Under the pieces are notes generated by a model. It saw only the letters and a list, made by a program, of their open reading frames with translations. It did no database searches and was not told the DNA's origin. From Ramlibacter tataouinensis (lineage in GTDB: Bacteria > Pseudomonadota > Gammaproteobacteria > Burkholderiales > Burkholderiaceae_C), in assembly GCA_002427815.1 (NCBI GenBank), contig DIZF01000003.1, forward strand, positions 30,280 through 41,677: a stretch of DNA of 11,398 nt. Reading direction: 5' to 3'. Each line of letters begins with the position of its first letter. Positions within the stretch are counted from its first letter, which is position 1. Below are positions 1 to 5,828 of the stretch, piece after piece. The position numbers and the translations under genes were made by a program.

Positions 1-374
1 TCGTCGCAGTTGAGCTTGCCCAGCGTGACCGCGCCGGCCGCCGCCAGCCGCGACACCACCGTGGCATCGAAAGGTGAACGGTAATCGCGCAGCATCTTCG
101 AGCCTGCGGTGCTGGCGAAGTCCCGGGTGACGAAGATGTCCTTGTGCGCGATCGGCACGCCCAGCAGCGGGGAGCGCTCGCCGGAGCCGATCCGCGCGTC
201 GGCCGCCCGGGCCTGGGCCAGCGTCACTTCCTCATCGATCGCGAGATAGGCCCCGAGCGCTTCATGGGCCGCGCCGCGTGCGAGGAAATGCTGCGCGGTC
301 TCCACGGCCGAAACCTCCCTGGCGATCAGCTGCGCGGCCAGTTCGGCCACGGTCAGGTCATGCAGTTCGCTCAT
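1..374 (-). CDS. gatA: Glu-tRNA(Gln)/Asp-tRNA(Asn) amidotransferase subunit A, 5' part (cut by window edge)
   Basis: Amidase subunit of GatCAB, which releases ammonia from glutamine and passes it to GatB to convert mischarged Glu-tRNA(Gln) or Asp-tRNA(Asn). About 124 N-terminal residues are visible; the family is usually near 490, so the gene runs off the left edge. The protein begins MSELHDLTVAELAAQLIARE. It has the amidase-signature segment GVPIAHKDIFVT, whose Lys is the expected base of the Ser-cisSer-Lys triad, followed by GSKMLRDYRSPFDATVV and GAVTLGKLNCDE. Both serines of the triad lie beyond the edge. The ATG start (372-374) is supported by a GGAGG Shine-Dalgarno 7 bases upstream (near 382-386). 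The gene lies downstream of gatC on the same strand, but the two are separated by a tandem repeat rather than directly overlapped. Identification is firm; only the 5' end is seen. Confidence 0.95.
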   Translation of the reverse strand, partial: MSELHDLTVAELAAQLIAREVSAVETAQHFLARGAAHEALGAYLAIDEEVTLAQARAADARIGSGERSPLLGVPIAHKDIFVTRDFASTAGSKMLRDYRSPFDATVVSRLAAAGAVTLGKLNCD

Positions 375-480
375 TCGGCTGCCTCCGAAGCTCTTGCAGT
401 CATCGTGATGTTCATGTGTCGGCAGCGGCGATCGAATTCGCTGCGTCTTTTCCCCCAAGCGGGGCCCCTCGCCGGAGCGC
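371..480 (-). repeat. Tandem repeat unit, copy A (110 bp), carrying the gatA ribosome binding site and start
   Basis: This unit is followed directly by a second copy (481-591). On the plus strand both begin with 35 identical bases (371-405 and 481-515), share an identical 29-base central block, and end in 26 identical bases. They differ in two patches: a 13 versus 14 base segment (406-418 in this copy) and about 7 bases before the final GC-rich part. The copy is bounded by the 10-mer CGCTCATTCG (368-377 and 478-487), the reverse complement of CGAATGAGCG. The unit contains the GGAGG and ATG used by gatA. Whether it is an interspersed repeat elsewhere in the genome cannot be seen here. Confidence 0.9.
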
Positions 481-591
481 TCATTCGGCTGCCTCCGAAG
501 CTCTTGCAGTCATCGCCATACCCTTGGCGTCGGCAGCGGCGATCGAATTCGCTGCGTCGATCCCCGCAAGCGGGGCCCCTCGCCGGAGCGC
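481..591 (-). repeat. Tandem repeat unit, copy B (111 bp), with duplicated RBS and ATG
   Basis: Second unit of the gatC-gatA intergenic duplication, ending at a third copy of the boundary 10-mer CGCTCATTCG (589-598), which overlaps the gatC stop. Its 14-base variable patch can form a small hairpin (CGCCA-TACCCT-TGGCG on the plus strand), and its GC-rich end contains CCCCGC-AA-GCGGGG, a tighter hairpin than in copy A. It carries the same GGAGG plus ATG arrangement as the gatA start (ATG at 482-484, minus strand), but that ATG opens the 74-codon frame rather than gatA. At 111 bases (37 codons) the unit keeps the reading frame; the 110-base copy A shifts it. Confidence 0.9.
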
Positions 592-891
592 TCATTCGAT
601 CACCTTCGGCACGAGGTACAGGCCGCGCTCCACGGCGGGGGCGCTCCTCTGGTTGGCCTCGCGGTCGATCCGCTCGCTGGCCACGTCCTCGCGCAGCCGC
701 AAGGCCAGATCCTGGATGGCGGCGATGGGATGCGGCAGGGGCTCGATGCCGGCGGTGTCGACGGCCCGCATTTTTTCGACGATGTCGAAAAAACCGTTGA
801 TCTGGACCAGCATGCGCTCGCTTTCGAGCGAACTCAGTTCCAGTCGGGCGAGATGGGCGATGCGCGCAATGTCTTGGGAGGTCAATGCCAT
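592..891 (-). CDS. gatC: Glu-tRNA(Gln)/Asp-tRNA(Asn) amidotransferase subunit C
   Basis: Small subunit that wraps around and stabilises the GatA-GatB interface in the GatCAB amidotransferase. The protein is 99 residues, MALTSQDIARIAHLARLELS... through ...GLYLVPKVIE, matching the usual 95-100. Visible GatC hallmarks are the N-terminal helix I-x-x-I-A-x-L-A-R-L-x-L, the central I-N-G-F-F-D-I-V segment, the D-T-A-G-I-E-P-L-P-H-P motif, and the C-terminal L-R-E-D-V ... R-x-x-N ... FxVPKVIE-like ending (here LYLVPKVIE). The frame is open 23 codons further upstream, but family alignment favours the ATG at 889-891. No strong Shine-Dalgarno precedes it (the upstream bases are pyrimidine-rich). It is the first gene of the minus-strand gat operon and diverges from mreB across 260 bases. 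Confidence 0.95.
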   Translation of the reverse strand: MALTSQDIARIAHLARLELSSLESERMLVQINGFFDIVEKMRAVDTAGIEPLPHPIAAIQDLALRLREDVASERIDREANQRSAPAVERGLYLVPKVIE

Positions 892-1151
892 GGGAGGAAG
901 AGGCTTGGCGATACTAGATGTAAACGCGAAATTTCGGCCCGGCACGGGCCAGCGATTCACAGGGGATCGGGTATTATCCCGCCTTTAGTGCAACACTCGC
1001 CTACCCGCAGGCACTTGCAGGAAAATGGTGGGCTTTAGGCCCCAAAATGGGGGGCGTTCCGGCGCCAAAATAGCGGCTTTCCGACCCAACCAATGATTGA
1101 CATGGCGATGGCAGACGGGCTTGCCGCATCCGCCCGCGAGAGGACTTCCTG
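892..1151. promoter_or_regulatory. Divergent control region between gatC and mreB
   Basis: This 260-base gap must hold the promoters for both the gat operon (minus) and the mre operon (plus). The best -10-like string on plus is TATTAT (972-977, 5 of 6 matches to TATAAT), inside the near-palindrome CGGGTATTATCCCG; on minus the same site reads GATAAT. No convincing -35 sits 16-18 bases from either, so exact promoters are not called. In the mreB leader GCCCC-AAAAT-GGGG (1039-1052) can form a short hairpin. A 19-codon frame (1093-1152) ends on the mreB start. Placing promoters here is inference from gene orientation. Confidence 0.45.
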
Positions 1152-2195
1152 ATGTTCGGAGCTTTCCGTCGGTACTTTTCGACCGACCTGGCCATTGACC
1201 TGGGCACGGCCAATACCCTGATCTTCGTGCGCGACAAGGGCATCGTGCTCGACGAACCCTCGGTAGTGGCGATTCGCCATGAGGGCGGCCCCCATGGCAA
1301 GAAGACGATCCAGGCCGTCGGCCGCGAAGCCAAGGCCATGCTGGGCAAGGTGCCGGGCAACATCGAAGCCATCCGGCCGATGAAGGACGGCGTGATCGCC
1401 GATTTCACCGTCACCGAGCAGATGCTCAAGCAGTTCATCAAGATGGTCCATCCGCGCGGCATCTTCAGGCCCAGCCCGCGCATCATCATCTGCGTGCCCT
1501 GCGGCTCGACCCAGGTCGAGCGCCGCGCCATCCGGGAATCGGCGCTGGGTGCCGGCGCGAGCGAGGTGTACCTGATCGAGGAGCCCATGGCAGCGGCGAT
1601 CGGCGCCGGCCTGCCGGTGTCGGAAGCGTCGGGCTCGATGGTGGTGGACATCGGCGGCGGCACCACCGAAGTCGGCGTGATCTCGCTCGGCGGCATGGTC
1701 TACAAGGGAAGCGTGCGGGTGGGCGGCGACAAGTTCGACGAAGCCATCATCAGCTACATCCGCCGCAATTACGGCATGCTGATCGGGGAACCCACCGCTG
1801 AATCCATCAAGAAGACCATCGGTTCGGCTTTCCCGGGCAGCGAAGTCAGGGAAATCGAGGTCAAGGGCCGCAACCTGTCCGAGGGCGTGCCGCGCTCGTT
1901 CACCATCTCTTCCAACGAGATCCTGGAAGCCCTCACCGATCCGCTGAACAACATCGTGTCGGCCGTCAAGAACGCGCTGGAGAACACGCCGCCCGAACTG
2001 GGCGCCGACATCGCCGAGCGGGGCATGATGCTGACCGGCGGCGGCGCCCTGCTGCGCGACCTGGACCGCCTGCTGGCCGAGGAGACCGGCCTGCCGGTGC
2101 TGGTGGCCGAGGACCCGCTGACCTGCGTGGTGCGAGGCTGCGGCATCGCGCTGGAGCGCATGGAGCGCCTGGGAAGCATCTTCACGAGCGAGTAA
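1152..2195 (+). CDS. mreB: Rod shape-determining actin-like protein MreB
   Basis: Bacterial actin that forms membrane-associated filaments and positions the elongation wall-synthesis complex (MreCD, RodZ, RodA, PBP2). The length, 347 residues, is standard. Nucleotide-binding elements of the actin/Hsp70 fold are clear: phosphate-1 IDLGTANT (15-22), phosphate-2 VVDIGGGTTEVGV (164-176), and the adenosine motif MLTGGGALLRDLD (293-305). The N-terminal MFGAFRRYFS is the usual hydrophobic membrane-targeting start. The ATG at 1152 is preceded by GAGAGGA (1138-1144) at normal spacing. A 19-codon upstream frame ends in TGATG, its TGA sharing one base with this start codon. First gene of mreB-mreC-mreD-mrdA; mreC follows after 42 bases. 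Confidence 0.98.
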   Translation: MFGAFRRYFSTDLAIDLGTANTLIFVRDKGIVLDEPSVVAIRHEGGPHGKKTIQAVGREAKAMLGKVPGNIEAIRPMKDGVIADFTVTEQMLKQFIKMVHPRGIFRPSPRIIICVPCGSTQVERRAIRESALGAGASEVYLIEEPMAAAIGAGLPVSEASGSMVVDIGGGTTEVGVISLGGMVYKGSVRVGGDKFDEAIISYIRRNYGMLIGEPTAESIKKTIGSAFPGSEVREIEVKGRNLSEGVPRSFTISSNEILEALTDPLNNIVSAVKNALENTPPELGADIAERGMMLTGGGALLRDLDRLLAEETGLPVLVAEDPLTCVVRGCGIALERMERLGSIFTSE

Positions 2196-2201
2196 ATTCA
2201 T

Positions 2202-2223
2202 CCCTTCCCGCTTTGGGGGAGGG
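2202..2223 (+). terminator. Hairpin between mreB and mreC (attenuator or processing site)
   Basis: CCCTTCCC (2202-2209), the loop GCTTTG, and GGGGAGGG (2216-2223) form an 8-base-pair stem with one G-U pair, seven bases after the mreB stop. The sequence after it (TTGAAAATT) is not a U-tract, so this is not a classical intrinsic terminator. In an operon whose first product is needed in large excess, such a stem could protect the mreB 3' end or lower downstream transcription. It also resembles the short GC stem-loops scattered between genes in Burkholderiales. Structure is visible; function is inferred. Confidence 0.45.
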
Positions 2224-2237
2224 TTGAAAATTCGCCA

Positions 2238-3158
2238 ATGCCGTTAGGTACCCTCGACCGCACCCCGCCGCCCTTTTTCAAACAGGGTCCGTCGGCCCTG
2301 TCCAAGCTCATGGTTTGCAGTGCGCTGGCGCTGTTCCTGATGGTGGTCGACTCGCGGTTCCGGATTGCCCAGCCGCTGCGCGCAGCGGTGGCGACGGTGC
2401 TGTACCCGCTCCAGTGGGTCGCCATGCGGCCGATGTTCCTGGTTCGAGCGGCGGGCGAGTATTTCGAGTCACTCCACAGTGCGCAGGCGGCTGAAGAAGC
2501 GGCCCGGCGCAAACTGGCGCTGCAGGCGCTGCGCGCCAACCAGGTCGAGCAGCTGACCCTGGAGAACGAGCGGCTGCGCAAGCTCCTGCAGCTGCGCGAC
2601 CGCATCACCACCGCGGCGCAACCGGCCGAGGTGCTGTATGACGCCGCGGATCCCTATTCGCGCAAGGTGATCATCGACCGCGGCCTGGCGCAGGGCATCG
2701 AAGCCGGCTCACCGGTGATCGACGAATCGGGCGTGCTGGGCCAGGTGACGCGCGTGCAGCCGCTGATCAGCGAAGTCACCCTGGTGATCGACCGCGAGCA
2801 GTCCATTCCCGTGATGAACGTGCGCACCGGCGCGCGCAGCGTGGCTTATGGCGATCCCTCGGCGCACGGCGCGTTGCTGGAGCTGCGCTTCATGGCTGGC
2901 AATGCCGACGTCCAGATCGGCGACCTTCTCACCACCAGCGGCGTGGACGGGATCTATCCGCCAGGCCTCCCGGTGGCCAAGGTCGAGAAGGTCGAGCGCC
3001 GGGCCGAATCGGGTTTTGCCCGCATCCTTTGCACGCCCCAGGCGCTGGTCGACGGCGCGCGCCATGTGATGGTACTCAGCCCCTTGACGGCGCAGATTCC
3101 GCCGCGGCTGGCCGAGGATCCGCCACCGGCCCCGGCGAAGAAAACGCAGCGCAAATGA
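2238..3158 (+). CDS. mreC: Rod shape-determining protein MreC
   Basis: Bitopic inner-membrane protein whose periplasmic domain activates PBP2 and links it to MreB and MreD. It has 306 residues, within the family range. Order: short cytoplasmic N-terminus (MPLGTLDRTPPPFFKQG), one membrane segment (about 22-38), a periplasmic coiled coil (about 75-122, rich in A, E, L and R, with LENERLRKLLQLRD), then the beta-barrel MreC domain including VIIDRGLAQGIEAGSPV, GVLGQV and the signature LLTTSGVDGIYPPGLPVAKV (230-249). The C-terminal tail is Pro/Lys-rich. The ATG at 2238 lacks a close Shine-Dalgarno; the purine run GGGGGAGGG (2215-2223) is tied up in the preceding hairpin and lies 14 bases away, so initiation may be weak. 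mreD follows after 13 bases. Confidence 0.97.
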   Translation: MPLGTLDRTPPPFFKQGPSALSKLMVCSALALFLMVVDSRFRIAQPLRAAVATVLYPLQWVAMRPMFLVRAAGEYFESLHSAQAAEEAARRKLALQALRANQVEQLTLENERLRKLLQLRDRITTAAQPAEVLYDAADPYSRKVIIDRGLAQGIEAGSPVIDESGVLGQVTRVQPLISEVTLVIDREQSIPVMNVRTGARSVAYGDPSAHGALLELRFMAGNADVQIGDLLTTSGVDGIYPPGLPVAKVEKVERRAESGFARILCTPQALVDGARHVMVLSPLTAQIPPRLAEDPPPAPAKKTQRK

Positions 3159-3171
3159 AGGCACGGATCCC

Positions 3172-3690
3172 ATGATCATGCGACCGGGCCAGCAGCTGCT
3201 GCTGCCGGCCAACCCCGTCTTCATCTGGACCAGCCTCCTGCTCGCCCTCCTGGTGAACATGCTGCCGTTGGGCCGCACGCCGTGGATGCCCGACTTGGTC
3301 GCGCTGGTGGTGGTCTTCTGGAGCGTGCATCAGCCGCTGCGGGTGGGAATCGGCGTCGCCTTTGTGTTCGGGTTGGCAATGGACGTGCAACAGGCGGGGC
3401 TGTTGGGCCAGCACGCTTTGGCCTATACGGCGTTGAGCTACTTCGCCATCACCATCCACCGGCGGCTCCTGTGGTTCAGCGTGCCTTCGCAGGCGCTGCA
3501 GGTGCTGCCGCTGTTCGTCGCCGCCCAGGCCATCCAGATGGCCGTGCGCATGCTGGCAGGCGACGTGTTCCCGGGCTTCACCGCCTTGTTCGCCCCGGCG
3601 ATCGAATCCCTGCTCTGGCCGGTTGTGAGCGTGCTCCTGCTGGCACCGCAGCGCCGCGCGCCCGACCCCGACGAAAACCGGCCTTTATGA
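3172..3690 (+). CDS. mreD: Rod shape-determining protein MreD
   Basis: Polytopic inner-membrane partner of MreC in the elongasome, thought to modulate MreC's activation of PBP2. It has 172 residues, typical of the family, and is strongly hydrophobic, with about five or six predicted membrane segments: near 16-34 (VFIWTSLLLALLVNMLPLG), 40-52, 57-72, 79-95, 107-126 and a C-terminal one near 140-158. MreD-like features are the early pair of helices and the G-x-x-x-D segment GLAMDVQQAGLLGQHAL, matching the conserved G(L)xxDxxxxxxLGxxAL pattern. The start could be 3172 (MIMRPG) or the ATG at 3178. The stop TGA (3688-3690) overlaps the ATG of a seven-codon frame that leads to mrdA. Confidence 0.95.
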   Translation: MIMRPGQQLLLPANPVFIWTSLLLALLVNMLPLGRTPWMPDLVALVVVFWSVHQPLRVGIGVAFVFGLAMDVQQAGLLGQHALAYTALSYFAITIHRRLLWFSVPSQALQVLPLFVAAQAIQMAVRMLAGDVFPGFTALFAPAIESLLWPVVSVLLLAPQRRAPDPDENRPL

Positions 3691-3706
3691 ATGCCTTTCG
3701 CACTTC

Positions 3707-5788
3707 ATGACCGAGCTGCGTAACGTCGAAGCCGACCTCTCCCGCTTCCGCATGCGGGTGCTGGTGGCCAGCATCGTGGTGCTGACGGCGTTTGTCCTGC
3801 TGGTGAGCCGCCTGATCTATCTGCAGGTGTATCGCCATGCCGACCTGGCCGAGCAGGCCGAGAACAACCGCACGACCATCGTTCCGGTGGTGCCGAACCG
3901 CGGCCTGATCCTCGACCGCAACGGCATCGTGCTGGCCAGCAACTACTCGGCCTACACGCTGGAGATCACCCCCTCGCGCCTGGGTTCGGCCAGCCTGGAC
4001 CAGACCATCGACGAACTGGCCCAGGTGATCGAGATCCTGCCGCGCGACCGGCGTCGCTTCAAGAAGCAGCTGGAAGAGTCCAAGGGGTTCGAGTCGCTGC
4101 CGATCCGCACCAAGCTGACCGACGAGGAAGTGGCCCGCTTCGCCGCGCGGCGTTACCGCTTCCCGGGCGTGGACATCAAGGCGCGGCTGTTTCGCAACTA
4201 TCCCTGGGGCGAACTGGCCAGCCACGTGATCGGCTACATCGGTCGCGTGAACCAGGCAGAGAAGGAGGCCATGGACGACTGGCCCGACGAAGATCAGGCC
4301 AACTACCGCGGCACCGAATACATCGGCAAGCTGGGCGTCGAGCAGGCTTACGAAAAGCAGCTGCACGGCGTAACGGGCGTGGAATCGGTCGAGACTTCCG
4401 CCGGCGGCCATGCGGTGCGCAAGCTCGCCAGCAGCCCGTCCACGCCGGGCAACACCGTCAAGCTGTCGCTGGACATCAAACTGCAGAAGCTGATCGAGGA
4501 TCTGTACGGCGACCGGCGCGGCGCGCTGGTGGCGCTGGACCCGAAGAGCGGCGAAGTACTGGCCTTCGTCAGCAAGCCGACCTTCGATCCCAACCTGTTC
4601 GTGGACGGGATCGATTCGGAGAACTGGCAGGCGCTCAACGGGTCGATCGACAAGCCGCTGCTCAACCGGGCTCTGCGCGGCACCTACCCGCCCGGCTCGA
4701 CATACAAGCCCTACATGGCGATGGCTGCGCTGGAGACGGGCAAGCGCACGCCGCAGCAGACGATCTACGATCCGGGCTATTTCTGGTTCGGCAACCACAA
4801 GTTCCGCGACGACAAGGAAGGCGGCCACGGCACCGTGGACATGTACAAGTCGATCGTGCAGTCCTGTGACACCTACTACTACATGCTGGCCAACGACCTG
4901 GGCGTGGACACCATCCACGACCAGCTGAAGCACTTCGGCTTTGGCGAGCTCACCGGCATCGACATCGCCGGCGAAGCGCGCGGGCTGTTGCCCTCCACCC
5001 AGTGGAAGCGCAAGGCCTACCACCGGCCCGAGCAGCAGAAGTGGTACGCCGGGGAGACCATTTCGCTGGGCATCGGCCAGGGCTACAACAACTTCACCGT
5101 GCTGCAGATGGCCAATGCGCTGGCCGCCCTGGCCAATAACGGGGTGCGCATGAAGCCGCACCTGGTCAGCGAGGTGGTGGACATCGAAACCGGACAAGTC
5201 CATCGGGTCGAACCGCAGCCCGCGGACCCCGTCGTGTTCAAGGCCGAGAACGTGGCGGTGGTCCGCAAGGCGATGGTCGGCGTGAACCTCGAGGGCACCT
5301 CGGCCCGCGCTTTTCAGGGTGCGCCCTATACCAGCGGTGGCAAGACCGGCACGGCACAGGTGATCACCATCAAGCAGAACGAGAAGTACAGCGCCGCGCA
5401 CACGGACGAGCGGCACCGCGACCACGCGCTGTTCATCGCCTATGCGCCGGCCGAAGATCCGCAGATCGCGCTGGCCATGGTGGTCGAGAACGGCGGCTTC
5501 GGCGCGTCGGCCGCGGCGCCGATCGCGCGGCGGGCCTTCGATTACTGGCTCAAGGGCCTGTATCCGAGCGAGGAAGACATGGAGGCCGTGCGCAAGGGCC
5601 AGGCCACCGCGCCGATCGGAAAGCAGCGCAACGCCGCCGACGTGGCCTGGCCGCCGGCCGGCAGTGCCGCCGCTGCGGCCGTGGCCTCAGCGGCTGTGGC
5701 GCCGGCTTTGGCGGCGGCAAGTTCGGCATCCGCGGCCGTGGCGCTGGTGCCGGCTGCAGCCGCTGTCAAGACGTCGACAACACGCTAG
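3707..5788 (+). CDS. mrdA: Penicillin-binding protein 2 (peptidoglycan D,D-transpeptidase)
   Basis: Transpeptidase that crosslinks new lateral-wall peptidoglycan with the glycosyltransferase RodA; a target of mecillinam-type beta-lactams. One membrane anchor lies at about 16-40 (MRVLVASIVVLTAFVLLVSRLIYLQ), then the N-terminal dimerisation/pedestal domain with NRGLILDRNG (64-73). The transpeptidase domain has the active-site S331-T-Y-K334, the second motif S386-C-D (an S-x-D form as in enteric PBP2), and K546-T-G-T. At 693 residues it is longer than E. coli PBP2 (633). The excess is largely a C-terminal tail after about residue 648 that is roughly half alanine. The ATG at 3707 has no clear Shine-Dalgarno and overlaps the stop of a seven-codon frame (ATGA), suggesting coupling to mreD. 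rodA is not downstream; the next gene converges. Confidence 0.97.
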   Translation: MTELRNVEADLSRFRMRVLVASIVVLTAFVLLVSRLIYLQVYRHADLAEQAENNRTTIVPVVPNRGLILDRNGIVLASNYSAYTLEITPSRLGSASLDQTIDELAQVIEILPRDRRRFKKQLEESKGFESLPIRTKLTDEEVARFAARRYRFPGVDIKARLFRNYPWGELASHVIGYIGRVNQAEKEAMDDWPDEDQANYRGTEYIGKLGVEQAYEKQLHGVTGVESVETSAGGHAVRKLASSPSTPGNTVKLSLDIKLQKLIEDLYGDRRGALVALDPKSGEVLAFVSKPTFDPNLFVDGIDSENWQALNGSIDKPLLNRALRGTYPPGSTYKPYMAMAALETGKRTPQQTIYDPGYFWFGNHKFRDDKEGGHGTVDMYKSIVQSCDTYYYMLANDLGVDTIHDQLKHFGFGELTGIDIAGEARGLLPSTQWKRKAYHRPEQQKWYAGETISLGIGQGYNNFTVLQMANALAALANNGVRMKPHLVSEVVDIETGQVHRVEPQPADPVVFKAENVAVVRKAMVGVNLEGTSARAFQGAPYTSGGKTGTAQVITIKQNEKYSAAHTDERHRDHALFIAYAPAEDPQIALAMVVENGGFGASAAAPIARRAFDYWLKGLYPSEEDMEAVRKGQATAPIGKQRNAADVAWPPAGSAAAAAVASAAVAPALAAASSASAAVALVPAAAAVKTSTTR

Positions 5789-5828
5789 CGATCAGGCGGG
5801 GACGTGGCCGCTGGCGCCGGCAGCCAAC

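Larger units (their letters stand above)
371..595 (-). other. Possible 74-codon ORF bridging gatC and gatA (translated repeat)
   Basis: The frame opens at an ATG at 593-595 that overlaps the gatC stop as ATGA, and closes with TGA at 371-373 that overlaps the gatA start as ATGA. Its product would be a 37-residue segment (MSAPARGPACGDRRSEFDRR...) repeated once, the second copy diverging after about 22 residues because it is one base shorter. The composition is rich in Arg, Ala and Cys, with no recognised domain. It is most likely a by-product of the repeat structure. The paired ATGA overlaps do, however, make ribosome passage from gatC to gatA plausible. It is listed as a possible translated frame, not a confirmed gene. 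Confidence 0.2.

Noticed and set aside
371..598. CRISPR-like array
   Set aside because: There are only two units, each over 100 bases and adjacent with no unique spacers; the structure is a tandem duplication.
972..977. Confident sigma-70 promoter for mreB at TATTAT
   Set aside because: No acceptable -35 occurs 15-19 bases upstream and there is no extended -10 TG, so it is kept only as a weak candidate in the control region.
1035..2201. 388-codon open frame on the minus strand
   Set aside because: It is antisense to mreB, has biased His/Asp/Arg composition from complementary GC-rich codons, and shows no domain.
3578..5425. 615-codon open frame on the minus strand
   Set aside because: It lies wholly antisense to mreD and mrdA, whose products are unmistakable. 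Long antisense frames are expected in GC-rich codons, and the predicted protein (rich in V, H, L, G and D) has no recognisable motif.
5789..5828. Bidirectional terminator between mrdA and the hydrolase
   Set aside because: The sequence is GC-rich with some dyad character but has no clean stem followed by a T-run on either strand.
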